Below, in pieces: positions 6,608 to 13,677 of a stretch of 43,673 bases of DNA. The stretch spans positions 1-43,673 of IMG/VR virus record IMGVR_UViG_3300032144_000024; one strand, written 5' to 3'. Below the pieces are notes generated by a model. It was not told the origin of the DNA. It made no database searches and saw only the letters and a program-made list of their open reading frames with translations. Made by a program: the position numbers and the translations under genes. The first letter of the stretch is position 1. Each line of letters starts with the position of its first letter. This DNA comes from a virus.

Positions 6608-7553
6608 TTTGTGTTTCTTTCAACTTATCAGCCAAATACTGCTTGAGCAGTTGAGCAGTTCGCTTACCAATCTCAGCATTAACAGTGTTGCTTGGCGCAA
6701 ACTCTCCGGCACCCTCACGATTAATATCATTAATCATTTCCACAATCACGGTCTTAGCACAGGTCATATCAACTGGCTCAAGATTTAAGTGAGCAAGCAC
6801 ATGTCGCAGTCTTTCCATCACGCAAAATTCTTCGGCCACCTTACGCGCTTCTTTCAGAATTTCAACCTTAGCAGGGTCCACGACCTTTCTTGGAGTCTTG
6901 GTTTCCCGTTCCTCATCACGCTTGTGTTTGGCAATAATGCGGTTGCCACGCCGGTCCAGCTTCTCGTCAACCGTACGTAGGACTACGCCTTCACGACGGA
7001 TGAATTGGCCATCTCGAGCTGTGACACCATTACGAATTGCCTGTTCACTGCAGGCATCACGCCACTCGTCAATCAGAGAAAGCTTAGTTGGAATACGAAC
7101 ATAGTGAACGAATTCCAGGCCTAGGTGAAGAACAATCTTCTCTGCTTCCGGAACCGTTAGCCACCCACCTGTGTTTTCAGCCGCGGCATCTTCATTCACC
7201 CGGACGTCAAATGCTACAAACTTGAGCTTGTCGCCATAGCGCCACTGGTTCTTTTGCATGCTGCCGCCATACGACTCCCCAAAGATGGTAATCTTGTCGT
7301 AAGGTAAAGCAGAGAGCTTGGTTTCAATCTCAGCAGTATTGAATAAAGCCTTGAATGTAGCTCCAGGTACTCCACCGCCATGGTAATGGAAATTACCAAC
7401 TGACTTTTCGCCGACGTTGTTGGTGTATTCTGTTACAATGCGGGTGAAGGTTATGTGACTTGAGCATCCGTGAATTTTCTCAAGTGCAAAACACTCAGAT
7501 TGTTCAAGAATGGCTTGATTACGGTAAAGGTTGTCAATACTAGCGTAGCCCAT
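6597..7553 (-). CDS. Rnl2-family RNA ligase-like nucleotidyltransferase
   Basis: A 318-residue protein with the covalent nucleotidyltransferase motifs in order: motif I EKIHG near residues 25-29 (Lys26 the expected AMP-accepting residue; T4 Rnl2 has KIHG), motif III ITIFGESYGG, motif IIIa LKFVAFDVR, motif IV REGVVLR and motif V IIAKHKRDE. The KxHG form is typical of T4 Rnl2/RNA-editing ligases, which seal 3'-OH/5'-phosphate nicks in RNA, and length is close to T4 Rnl2. A second, Rnl1-type ligase lies at 22820-24031. Biological substrate is unknown; repair of cleaved tRNA is the usual idea for phage ligases. Confidence 0.82.
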   Translation of the reverse strand: MGYASIDNLYRNQAILEQSECFALEKIHGCSSHITFTRIVTEYTNNVGEKSVGNFHYHGGGVPGATFKALFNTAEIETKLSALPYDKITIFGESYGGSMQKNQWRYGDKLKFVAFDVRVNEDAAAENTGGWLTVPEAEKIVLHLGLEFVHYVRIPTKLSLIDEWRDACSEQAIRNGVTARDGQFIRREGVVLRTVDEKLDRRGNRIIAKHKRDEERETKTPRKVVDPAKVEILKEARKVAEEFCVMERLRHVLAHLNLEPVDMTCAKTVIVEMINDINREGAGEFAPSNTVNAEIGKRTAQLLKQYLADKLKETQNVS

Positions 7554-7557
7554 TTAC

Positions 7558-7725
7558 TTACTCCATCGGCGTAGCGTCAAGTTCGTCTGCAGTACAGAAG
7601 AGGGAAAGACCAAGTTCTTTGCGACGTTGCACTTTACGTTCAATATCAGCTAGCCTTGCTGCGTCTCCCTCAGCAATCTCCTCTGCTATGATTCGTTGCG
7701 CTTCTGCAATCTGTTCTTTAGTCAT
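7558..7725 (-). CDS. Small helical protein (55 aa)
   Basis: Starts at the ATG of 7723-7725, overlapping the upstream TAA (TAATG). It is highly charged and helical (MTKEQIAEAQRIIAEE, then RLADIERKVQRRKEL) and ends ADELDATPME. It precedes the Rnl2-like gene by four bases and is probably co-translated. Function unknown. Confidence 0.6.
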   Translation of the reverse strand: MTKEQIAEAQRIIAEEIAEGDAARLADIERKVQRRKELGLSLFCTADELDATPME

Positions 7726-7904
7726 TAGTTAACCTTCAAATTAGGCAACTTATTCGCCTCTTCTTCGGCCTTATCCATCTCTTCATCAACATTTTCGTTG
7801 AACTCTACCATTCGGTCAATGTAGCCGTCTGCCATTACAGACCCGACAAAGTAAGCCCAGGAGCCGACGAATTCGTGAATCTTATCTGAAATTTTCTTAA
7901 ACAT
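7725..7904 (-). CDS. Small amphipathic protein (59 aa)
   Basis: Starts at ATG 7902-7904, inside the end of the upstream frame. It has a mildly hydrophobic centre (VGSWAYFVGSVM) and an acidic C-terminal helix (DEEMDKAEEEANKL). Coupled on both ends. Function unknown. Confidence 0.55.
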   Translation of the reverse strand: MFKKISDKIHEFVGSWAYFVGSVMADGYIDRMVEFNENVDEEMDKAEEEANKLPNLKVN

Positions 7905-8121
7905 CTTTTCCTTTTCCGAGCCTGATAATTAAATTACCAATTGGTACTAAGCAATATTCAACAAAACCGACACATACGACTACTATAACTACAGGTAATC
8001 ACAACCACACGAACTTTGAGATGTCCTCTAGTTCGGCTGGAATAAACCTAACTCGAACAGCTACGACTGCTCCAACACAGCCGACCAGAAGATATAGAAT
8101 AAGAGCTAGAGCAATTATCAT
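7897..8121 (-). pseudogene. Two-segment membrane protein interrupted by TGA
   Basis: ATG 8119-8121 overlaps the upstream TGA. Forty codons (MIIALALILYLLVGCVGAVV, then FIPAELEDISKFVWL) are followed by TGA at 7999-8001. The same frame continues as a second hydrophobic segment, LPVVIVVVCVGFVEYCLVP, and a basic tail to TAA at 7897, which overlaps the next start. A TGG to TGA change in a two-helix protein of about 74 codons explains this best. The first helix alone might still be made. Confidence 0.6.
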
Positions 8122-8309
8122 TTTGGTACTACCTTGAACCCTTTTTCACTGAGCAACTTGATGAACTTATAGACATCAGAAACATAGCAATTATCGTCCA
8201 ACTCTTCGAGTGTGTTCGCGATGGCAACACACGCTTCTTGACTGTAAGGATTGTTTTCAAGTATCCATTTGTGAAGGTCTCGAAGTTCTTGTTCTGATTT
8301 AGGGTTCAT
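8118..8309 (-). CDS. Small hypothetical protein (63 aa)
   Basis: A helical protein (MNPKSEQELRDLHKWILEN, later SDVYKFIKLLSEKGFKVVPK). The start ATG lies downstream of a hairpin repeat (8333-8360), and a GGAGTGAG segment between them can act as ribosome-binding site. The stop overlaps the next ATG. Function unknown. Confidence 0.6.
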   Translation of the reverse strand: MNPKSEQELRDLHKWILENNPYSQEACVAIANTLEELDDNCYVSDVYKFIKLLSEKGFKVVPK

Positions 8310-8332
8310 ATAGGCTCACTCCGTTCGCAATT

Positions 8333-8360
8333 AGTCAACCTGCGCTACGCTTGGTTAACC
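8333..8360 (-). repeat. Dispersed hairpin repeat, copy 1
   Basis: On the minus strand GGTTAACC and GGTTGACT form an 8-bp stem (one G-U and terminal wobble) around a 12-base core AAGCGTAGCGCA. It lies in the intergenic space between 8363-8851 and 8118-8309. Related copies: 12966-13000, 22504-22531, 37135-37162 and 43581-43608. Confidence 0.7.
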
Positions 8361-8362
8361 AA

Positions 8363-8851
8363 TTATTCTCCGCACTTTTCCTTTAGCCTCTGTATCTCTT
8401 TTTGTGCTAGCTGAAACACCTTAACATTGTGAGCTTGTAAGTCTGAAATAGTCTTCTTAAGTTGACTGATTTCTTTACTATCACTTTCAACTATCCTCAA
8501 GGCTTGTTCAAACGAGTGATGGGCCAGCGCCGCGAGGCTGCTTACTTCTTGGGCTCTAGCTTGGGTTAGTTTCAACTTATGCTCTAGTTTTTCTGACAAG
8601 TCTAGTAATTCAGTGTTGTGCTCTAGCTTAGCACTAACTCTACGCTCTTCGGCAAGATACTGTGCTTCCGGGATAATATAGTAGCGATTTTCCGGAAAGA
8701 ACTTCTCAAGAATATGCATCGGAATAACAACAACAGATATGGGTGACTTGGACCAATCCTCAGTTGAAAGGGTCTTGGCTTCTTTGTCCCATATGAGATG
8801 CTTGTCGCTATGGTTTTGCCAGTGGTGGGGTTCTATGAGGGTCCAGGTCAT
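8363..8851 (-). CDS. Coiled-coil protein (162 aa)
   Basis: The first 70 residues look globular (MTWTLIEPHHWQNHSDKHL, later VVVIPMHILEKFFPENRYY). From about residue 70 to the end the sequence is a charged heptad-like helix (LSEKLEHKLKLTQARAQEV, later LAQKEIQRLKEKCGE). The start ATG overlaps the stop of the small membrane gene upstream. No known family; likely an oligomeric binding protein. Confidence 0.6.
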   Translation of the reverse strand: MTWTLIEPHHWQNHSDKHLIWDKEAKTLSTEDWSKSPISVVVIPMHILEKFFPENRYYIIPEAQYLAEERRVSAKLEHNTELLDLSEKLEHKLKLTQARAQEVSSLAALAHHSFEQALRIVESDSKEISQLKKTISDLQAHNVKVFQLAQKEIQRLKEKCGE

Positions 8852-9000
8852 AGTTTGGAATATTTATTCAATATTGTAATTACCGACCAAATTGTAAATA
8901 CCAGTGAAACTAGGAGAACCAATAATGCCTGACCTGCAGGGTGTGATAGGAGTAGGCAAATTAATACTATAAGCCAGGTAATTGCTAATGCAGTTTTCAT
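8848..9000 (-). CDS. Small two-helix membrane protein (50 aa)
   Basis: ATG 8998-9000 overlaps the upstream stop (ATGA) and TGA overlaps the next ATG. Two hydrophobic segments, ALAITWLIVLICLLLS and ALLVLLVSLVFTIWSVITI, are separated by HPAGQ. An inner-membrane protein of unknown function. Confidence 0.55.
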   Translation of the reverse strand: MKTALAITWLIVLICLLLSHPAGQALLVLLVSLVFTIWSVITILNKYSKL

Positions 9001-9185
9001 GGTGTATTGGCCAGATCCTCTAGAATTTCCTTACTCAGCCAAACCAAACGTCGTCCCTCGTGGCTATTAAACCATTCCGGATTCTCCAGATAGTCAACTA
9101 AGAAGTTGTATGCGGTTTTCTGGTAATCTTTGACTAAAAGTGGTTCAACTTGATCCAGTAACTTTTCAAGGCCTATGATTTTCAT
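8997..9185 (-). CDS. Small hypothetical protein (62 aa)
   Basis: I choose ATG 9183-9185 (MKIIGLEKLLDQVEPLL), since the upstream extension reads as the other strand of a membrane peptide gene. The protein is helical with aromatic residues (NPEWFNSHEGRRLVWL). Function unknown. Confidence 0.55.
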   Translation of the reverse strand: MKIIGLEKLLDQVEPLLVKDYQKTAYNFLVDYLENPEWFNSHEGRRLVWLSKEILEDLANTP

Positions 9186-9186
9186 A

Positions 9187-9288
9187 TTACCTATTGAAAA
9201 TAGTATGCAGTAAAACCACAATTGAAGCAATTAGAATCGCCACGACCCAGCGATTTACACATTGAAGCCAGCGCTTAAAATATTCCAT
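9187..9288 (-). CDS. Single-helix membrane peptide (33 aa)
   Basis: ATG 9286-9288 lies in the last codons of the methyltransferase gene, in another frame. Basic residues (MEYFKRWLQCVNRW) precede the helix VVAILIASIVVLLHTIF. The stop TAA is just before the next ATG. Supported by gene spacing only. Confidence 0.4.
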   Translation of the reverse strand: MEYFKRWLQCVNRWVVAILIASIVVLLHTIFNR

Positions 9289-10001
9289 GCTGTTACTGCG
9301 CAGGCAGGGACTTGGGCATTTCCAAGTCCTTGCAGTCTTTCTCGGTCAGAGGCGTCAGGCTGGTCCAGCCCAGAGGGAATCCCATCAGAAACTCCCATTG
9401 CTTTGGCGTCGTCTCTCCACCATTCCATAATCGGTAACGCTGATGGCCCGGGTGCTTTAACATACTCGGGGCGTCGTGGTTCACTGTTCGGGTTGGAGTT
9501 GGCACCAAGCCAGTATCGTTTTCGTTCAGTCGGGGCACCCAGGTCGGCCGCCGAGAGGCACATGTATCGGCAGGAGTAACCAGTTCCGTAAAGATCTTCG
9601 GCAGCTGTTGAAATTGCGTCTTTTGTAACATTCTCTGCAAATACAAACCGAGGCTTGACTTCCTTTATGATTCTGAACATTTCTGGCCAGAGATTGGGAG
9701 CATTGTTTTTACCATGTGCCGCGTGAGAAAAGGCCTGGCATGGTTAAGGGAACCCGCCGCTGACGATATCAACGATGGGTTCCTCTACTCCTTTCTGCAC
9801 CAAAGAACGTAAAGTGTCAATGGTAAAAGACCTACAGTCACTGTAAATAGGGAATGGTTCAAGCAAGCCATCAGCTTGCCGAGCCTTCAGCACTTTTTGG
9901 CAGTAAGGATCAATCTCAACTGCGCAGACCGTTTCCCAGCCTAAGATTCGAGAGGCGATCAGGCCTCCACCGATGCCGGCGAATAGGGCGAGTTCTTTCA
10001 T
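9255..10001 (-). pseudogene. C5 cytosine DNA methyltransferase broken at the catalytic PCQ motif
   Basis: The first 85 codons (from ATG 9999-10001) carry motif I, ALFAGIGGG, and end VDIVSGGFP followed by TAA (9744-9746). The same frame goes on as PCQAFSHAAHG, FAENVTKD (motif VI ENV), TERKRYW (motif VIII) and a C-terminal DRERLQGLGNAQVP (motifs IX/X) to 9255. Known C5 enzymes have GGFPCQ here, so two extra codons (Pro and TAA) interrupt the loop holding the catalytic Cys. A 6-bp insertion fits better than a substitution. As read, no active enzyme can be made without readthrough. A functional form would methylate host or phage DNA; the specificity is unknown and the target-recognition region looks short. 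Confidence 0.85.
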
Positions 10002-10147
10002 GAAGTAATCACCTTAATACGAACATCATCAAACCAGTATTGGTTACCTAACACGTCATAAATTATTTCAACAGCTTCTTTTAAAGTATACACTGTCTTA
10101 AAAGTATTCCACTCGGTACACGATTTCCACTGTAATTGAAACCTCAT
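9998..10147 (-). CDS. Small hypothetical protein (49 aa)
   Basis: ATG 10145-10147 overlaps the upstream stop and TGA overlaps the methyltransferase ATG. The sequence MRFQLQWKSCTEWNTFKTVY and a tail DDVRIKVITS suggest a compact alpha/beta protein. Coupling to the methyltransferase suggests shared translation; function unknown. Confidence 0.55.
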   Translation of the reverse strand: MRFQLQWKSCTEWNTFKTVYTLKEAVEIIYDVLGNQYWFDDVRIKVITS

Positions 10148-10326
10148 GCGTCAAAAGTGTCCCATTCCCACCCAGCCGACACATACTGCGTGATGGATTT
10201 ATCAATTACAGTGTTCGCTCTACTAAGACACCATCCTCGAGCGTGGAAGTTATCCCGCAGTTTCATTACCGTGTTAATCGAATACCAACCGATGAGGCGG
10301 TTGCCGAAGAGAAAACCTTTATTCAT
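10144..10326 (-). CDS. Small hypothetical protein (60 aa)
   Basis: I start it at ATG 10324-10326, which overlaps the previous stop by a few bases. It reads MNKGFLFGNRLIGWYSINT and ends YVSAGWEWDTFDA. It is rich in aromatic residues. No family recognised. Confidence 0.55.
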   Translation of the reverse strand: MNKGFLFGNRLIGWYSINTVMKLRDNFHARGWCLSRANTVIDKSITQYVSAGWEWDTFDA

Positions 10327-10525
10327 CTTCGTCAGTCCAGGTTCCGTAAAACACAGATTCAGCAAACTCAATCACGGAACATCCTAAGCAAATACTTTTC
10401 TGTAAAGTGTCGTCAAACGTAATGTCTAGCCACACTGTGCCAGAGCTGCCCTCGCGTTCTAGGCGCAACTTAGCGCGCAAACGCCCTGAGAGGTCAATAC
10501 TTTCTTCCGTTCTGGGTTTATTCAT
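10319..10525 (-). CDS. Small hypothetical protein (68 aa)
   Basis: ATG 10523-10525 overlaps the upstream TGA. It has charged strands (GRLRAKLRLEREGSSGTVWL) and an acidic C-terminus (WTDEDE). Probably a beta-rich small phage protein. Function unknown. Confidence 0.55.
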   Translation of the reverse strand: MNKPRTEESIDLSGRLRAKLRLEREGSSGTVWLDITFDDTLQKSICLGCSVIEFAESVFYGTWTDEDE

Positions 10526-10707
10526 AGAATTGGCTTGCTCAGAGCAATGAAATTATCTTCATCAAGTGTAAGGAATTCAGCATCGGACAGACCAAAACGA
10601 ACACGACGCCACTCCTCATACCCATTTCTTTGCTCTTCCCCTGCAAAAACATCTCCATGTAATGCCCACTGCTCATCCATTAACTTTTGTTCTCGTAAAT
10701 CTTTCAT
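10522..10707 (-). CDS. Small hypothetical protein (61 aa)
   Basis: Begins MKDLREQKLMDEQWALHGDV and has an acidic second half (FLTLDEDNFIAL). It follows the lipoprotein gene by four bases and overlaps the next start. Function unknown. Confidence 0.55.
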   Translation of the reverse strand: MKDLREQKLMDEQWALHGDVFAGEEQRNGYEEWRRVRFGLSDAEFLTLDEDNFIALSKPIL

Positions 10708-10711
10708 ACAC

Positions 10712-11512
10712 TCAGCAATTATTCACATAAATCCCAAAGTTAGGATCTGTATAATTAGGGTCATCAAAGTTAACAGAATCCAACATGCACTTCTCATAAT
10801 TCTGAATTGTGATTGGAGACTGAGCTCGAGATAGGCGACGGCGCATGGGAGTGTCTGTGGAATTGGTCGACCCTAGCCCCAGCCCGACTCCTAGGAAGTG
10901 ACGGTAGATACTGTCCAGTGCAACCTGGCGCTGGTTGTTAGAAGTAGCCCACTGGTTCACCCAGGAAGTAAATGCTCCAACGTCAAACTTAACTAGAACT
11001 TGCCTACACCCGTAAACTCTTCCATTCAGTGTTTCGTTATAGGTAGATTGCAACGAATCACATTGGATATGAGCCACTGTGGATAGATTGATTGTATCGT
11101 TAGGAGGAGTTCCGCTGTAGAGTGATTCGTCGGATATGATCCTCAAGTCCGCAGACGACCCCTGAGTGGTCATTTGCCAGTCCCACTGATTAGACATATT
11201 ACTAAAGTATGCGGTACCAAACGTTCTAGCATCAACTAGGCTAAACCCGGAAGGAACTGGTGTAGATTCGACTGGTGCAATTAGTAGACGTCTGTAGGGA
11301 TTAGGGCCAGAAGATCTAATTGGAAATGCGCAGTCATCTAGGAGACTCTGCATGTCACAGCGACCATGCTCAATCCCCGCATTGACCTTCCAGCCATAGT
11401 ATCGCTTAACCCCAAGCGTAGAAGAATATTCACCAAGATCCAGATCTTCTGCAGGAAGAGGGCCGCAGGCAAACAGAAACAAAAATGTAGATAACCACTT
11501 ATTCTTCAGCAT
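10712..11512 (-). CDS. Lipoprotein with a degenerate matrixin-like (metzincin) motif
   Basis: A 266-residue exported protein. The N-terminus MLKNKWLSTFLFLFACG is a signal peptide with lipobox LFAC, so the mature form should be lipid-anchored at Cys16. Near residues 205-215 it reads HFLGVGLGLGS, which aligns without gaps to the metzincin zinc site HExxHxxGxxH, but Glu is Phe and two of three His ligands are Val and Ser; a TPM at about 221-223 resembles the Met-turn. Several Cys could form disulphides. It may be a pseudo-protease acting as a binding protein. Phage lipoproteins often block superinfection, which is inference. The start overlaps the zinc-knuckle gene upstream. Confidence 0.6.
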   Translation of the reverse strand: MLKNKWLSTFLFLFACGPLPAEDLDLGEYSSTLGVKRYYGWKVNAGIEHGRCDMQSLLDDCAFPIRSSGPNPYRRLLIAPVESTPVPSGFSLVDARTFGTAYFSNMSNQWDWQMTTQGSSADLRIISDESLYSGTPPNDTINLSTVAHIQCDSLQSTYNETLNGRVYGCRQVLVKFDVGAFTSWVNQWATSNNQRQVALDSIYRHFLGVGLGLGSTNSTDTPMRRRLSRAQSPITIQNYEKCMLDSVNFDDPNYTDPNFGIYVNNC

Positions 11513-11684
11513 AATACTTCCTCGGTTCTTTCACCACTTCAACATACGCCGTCCTCAGACCACGCAAGCATACCTTACACAGATCTTTCAGTTCAAGTGT
11601 CCTGCACGGCTCGTTGGTTGTTTTGCGACCCAGTTGGCTGCAGGTAGGGCAGAGACCAGTTTCTTTTACGATGCAAATTGCCAT
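11499..11684 (-). CDS. Small zinc-ribbon-like protein (61 aa), paralogue of 12704-12943
   Basis: Two knuckles are visible: GLCPTCSQLG and DLCKVCLRG, separated by a spacer ending LELKDLC. The pair CxxC...CxxC suggests one zinc ion. The neighbour at 12704-12943 shares the start (M-x-I-x-I/V-K-T/E), the ELxDLCxxC motif and spacing, so they are duplicates. Possible nucleic-acid or protein binder. Confidence 0.65.
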   Translation of the reverse strand: MAICIVKETGLCPTCSQLGRKTTNEPCRTLELKDLCKVCLRGLRTAYVEVVKEPRKYYAEE

Positions 11685-11686
11685 AA

Positions 11687-11914
11687 TTAACCTGGTTTGT
11701 TGCAGTCTCTCATTGACGCTATTTGATTCTCGGCTTCTTTTAAACGTTCCTGAAGGTCACTAATATAGTCTGCAGCGAGACACCACAAAGATCCATCGTA
11801 ATCTGCGCTTCCGTCAAATTCTTCGCCAGTTTCTTCTTTCCAAGCGGCCTCAAATGAGGCCCGGAAATCGTCAGGTATTAGATCGCGAACACGTTTGTAA
11901 TTATAGTATGCCAT
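11687..11914 (-). CDS. Small acidic hypothetical protein (75 aa)
   Basis: I use ATG 11912-11914 (MAYYNYKRVRDLIPDDF), not the GTG just before it. The centre is acidic (EETGEEFDGSADYDGS) and the C-terminus is a helix (SDLQERLKEAENQIAS). Function unknown. Confidence 0.6.
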   Translation of the reverse strand: MAYYNYKRVRDLIPDDFRASFEAAWKEETGEEFDGSADYDGSLWCLAADYISDLQERLKEAENQIASMRDCNKPG

Positions 11915-11923
11915 CACTCAACA

Positions 11924-12006
11924 CTAGTATTCGTAGCTTCGCTTCTTTCCGGTCAATGTTCCCAGTGCTTGGTTAAGAGCCTGTAGAAGTCTAAGGGGTC
12001 TTTCAT
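11924..12006 (-). pseudogene. Possible frameshifted micro-gene
   Basis: ATG 12004-12006 overlaps the upstream TGA and reads MKDPLDFYRLL before a stop after 17 codons. In another frame the same stretch reads ALNQALGTLTGKKRSYEY and a TAG, with no start of its own. A one-base deletion would join them into a 27-residue peptide. Too short for certainty. Confidence 0.3.
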
Positions 12007-12200
12007 AGTTCCTTTACGAGACAGTGTTCACGTAGTCCCTTTTCATCGTACCGGCCATCTAAGTAGAAATACTCCAAGCGGTTATCGTCCTGCCTAATAC
12101 AGAAGGCTTGGCAGTGACTTTCGTTACTAACGTTAATCCTATAGCAGACCCAAATACGATTGTCCTGAGATAAGTACTGTTTACCTACTTCAAGTTTCAT
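12003..12200 (-). CDS. Small hypothetical protein (65 aa)
   Basis: ATG 12198-12200 overlaps the upstream TGA (ATGA), so I prefer it to the longer GTG frame. It reads MKLEVGKQYLSQDNRIWVCY and has an FYLDGRYDEKG turn, suggesting a small beta-sheet domain. Function unknown. Confidence 0.6.
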   Translation of the reverse strand: MKLEVGKQYLSQDNRIWVCYRINVSNESHCQAFCIRQDDNRLEYFYLDGRYDEKGLREHCLVKEL

Positions 12201-12403
12201 GTTTTGATCTCCTCTACCAGACTTGGACAAAAACTAGCCACGGGTACCTCAAACTTAAGCGTAGGGAATTGAACAGGCTGATCGAACAAAATAATATATT
12301 TTCCGTCCACCGTTGTTCCGTCCACCACACCACGAAATCGCTTGTTGCAGAGAACGCGGGTTCCGTTGGGGAACATTCGGGCTTTAAGGCGAGTATTAGG
12401 CAT
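12197..12403 (-). CDS. Small beta-rich protein (68 aa)
   Basis: The sequence MPNTRLKARMFPNGTRVLC followed by FRGVVDGTTVDGKYIILFD resembles an SH3-like barrel, which is common in small phage proteins. It overlaps both neighbours by a few bases. Fold is inferred from strand pattern only. Confidence 0.55.
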   Translation of the reverse strand: MPNTRLKARMFPNGTRVLCNKRFRGVVDGTTVDGKYIILFDQPVQFPTLKFEVPVASFCPSLVEEIKT

Positions 12404-12704
12404 TCTTCAATTTCTGGATGATTTTCTTACGACCGGCGGGTGTAGTATCATCCCAAGCCTGGATGATATTACTAACCTTTAGATAAGATTTTACCTCACG
12501 AGCCAAAGCTTCGGAATACTCTCCCTTTCCGTAAACTTTTTCATCTACTACATAAGAAGCTCCAGCTAAGCAAAACTTGCAAGCTTCTTCATGAAAGTAA
12601 TCAACACAATCCCCATTATCATCTCGGGCATAGTGACCAACCGTGCCGTTTGTTTCTAGAAGATGGCCGATAATTCGCAAGGCTTCTTTAGTTTTAGTAC
12701 CCAT
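12396..12704 (-). CDS. DUF6197-like phage protein, paralogue of 382-729
   Basis: I start at ATG 12702-12704 (MGTKTKEALRIIGHLLE), which overlaps the upstream TAA (TAATG). It shares the layout of the gene at 382-729: helix, then GHYARDDNGDCVD, then EEACKFCLAGA, and a C-terminal WDDTTPAGRKKIIQKL. This matches my memory of DUF6197, whose role is unknown. Confidence 0.6.
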   Translation of the reverse strand: MGTKTKEALRIIGHLLETNGTVGHYARDDNGDCVDYFHEEACKFCLAGASYVVDEKVYGKGEYSEALAREVKSYLKVSNIIQAWDDTTPAGRKKIIQKLKNA

Positions 12705-12943
12705 TACACACATCCTCCATTTTCCTTAATCCATGGACTATTGGCTTGTACCCGCCGTCCCATGTTCATTTCGTCGCTATTTAGCCCCCTAATGGATAGC
12801 TTTTTGCTATTTCCAATACAGTTTGAACACAGGTCATTCAGCTCAATTGCCGTAGCCCGCTCGCCTTCCCCTGTGACGTCTTCCGCAGGCAGATAGAGGC
12901 AATGATTACACAATTCATTTGTTTTTACTATCCAGACACTCAT
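12704..12943 (-). CDS. Small zinc-ribbon-like protein (79 aa), paralogue of 11499-11684
   Basis: Knuckles ELCNHCLYLP and DLCSNCIGN are preceded by an AIELN segment, as in 11499-11684. The C-terminal extension ends in KENGGCV. The duplication suggests a structural or binding protein. The start follows a copy of the dispersed hairpin repeat. Confidence 0.6.
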   Translation of the reverse strand: MSVWIVKTNELCNHCLYLPAEDVTGEGERATAIELNDLCSNCIGNSKKLSIRGLNSDEMNMGRRVQANSPWIKENGGCV

Positions 12944-12965
12944 GTTTAGGCTCGTTTCACTCGCA

Positions 12966-13000
12966 AGTAATTAACCTTCACTACATTCGGTTCATCACTT
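12966..13000 (-). repeat. Dispersed hairpin repeat, divergent copy 5
   Basis: On the minus strand a stem GATGAACC/GGTTAATT-like pairing (with mismatches) encloses the 12-base core GAATGTAGTGAA, close to the cores of the other copies. It is followed by GCGAGTGAAACGAGC, a motif also found next to copy 4 at 37163-37177. It overlaps the end of the gene at 12995. Confidence 0.5.
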
Positions 13001-13144
13001 ATCACTGTTAATCTCACTCACATCAAATGCAATCCGGTTCGCCATATAGTCCTCATAGTCCTGCTTCTCTCGCTGCCGTTGCCTGTAGACCGAGTAGCCA
13101 CCACAAGCGAGCAAGAGAATGGTCAAAACAATCAGCGTTGCCAT
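12995..13144 (-). CDS. Small membrane or lipoprotein (49 aa)
   Basis: ATG 13142-13144 begins MATLIVLTILLLACGG, a hydrophobic segment with a lipobox-like LLAC, followed by a basic, helical tail RQRQREKQDYEDYM. It may be a lipoprotein or a signal-anchored protein. It directly follows the membrane-anchored protein at 13150-13677. Confidence 0.55.
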   Translation of the reverse strand: MATLIVLTILLLACGGYSVYRQRQREKQDYEDYMANRIAFDVSEINSDK

Positions 13145-13149
13145 TTTTA

Positions 13150-13677
13150 TTAGTCACCTCCAAAAGAACCGCCACCTGAGTCAAAGCCACCGCCAGAGCC
13201 TGAATCAAAATTGCTCGACCCAGAATCGTAGCTGCTACTAGACCCAGTATCCCACGATCCAGACGATCCGCCACCTCCAAATTCGCCACCACCTCCAGAA
13301 AAGTTATCATTCTGGATGGCGGGGATGTCGGTGGATGTAGCGTGATCGGTAAGACTGTTTACCAAAGTCGTAGCTAGGAATAGGTTGGTTAGGGTGTCAT
13401 CTTCGCTTCCACTGATCTTAGTCCTGCTGGTGCTGTAGCCACCCGGTCCACCTTTATTGAACCTCTTATTCCAGACCTCATCCGCATAGGCTCGACGCGC
13501 TTTCTCTTCTTCGGAATAAAAATGTTCCGTAACAGGCTTGCACTTCTTTGCTTTTTCTTTTTCAATGTAGCTAACAGCTTCAAGCCAAGCCCTCTTCTTT
13601 TCAGCCTTTCGGACTAAGAAGTAGCGATAAGAAGCCAATCCAGCACATAAAACAAGTACGGTTAGTAGAATTTCCAT
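13150..13677 (-). CDS. Membrane-anchored protein with Gly/Ser/Asp-rich tail
   Basis: A 175-residue protein and first gene of the leftward block. An N-terminal helix (MEILLTVLVLCAGLASYRYF) anchors it, followed by a basic segment (VRKAEKKRAWLEAV), a YSEEEKARRAY helix and a low-complexity tail of repeats such as SGGGGEFGGGGSSG and DSGSSNFDSGSGG. Similar tails occur on bacterial membrane proteins of unknown role. The other frame over this tail is a shadow of the repeats. Confidence 0.65.
   Translation of the reverse strand: MEILLTVLVLCAGLASYRYFLVRKAEKKRAWLEAVSYIEKEKAKKCKPVTEHFYSEEEKARRAYADEVWNKRFNKGGPGGYSTSRTKISGSEDDTLTNLFLATTLVNSLTDHATSTDIPAIQNDNFSGGGGEFGGGGSSGSWDTGSSSSYDSGSSNFDSGSGGGFDSGGGSFGGD

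Noticed and set aside
9741-9752. Intein or intron in the methyltransferase
   Set aside because: Only six extra bases are present; there is no intron or intein sequence.
13053-13310. Frame opposite in phase to the Gly/Ser-rich tail (85 codons)
   Set aside because: It is a shadow of the low-complexity repeats of 13150-13677 and is overlapped by the better-supported gene 12995-13144.
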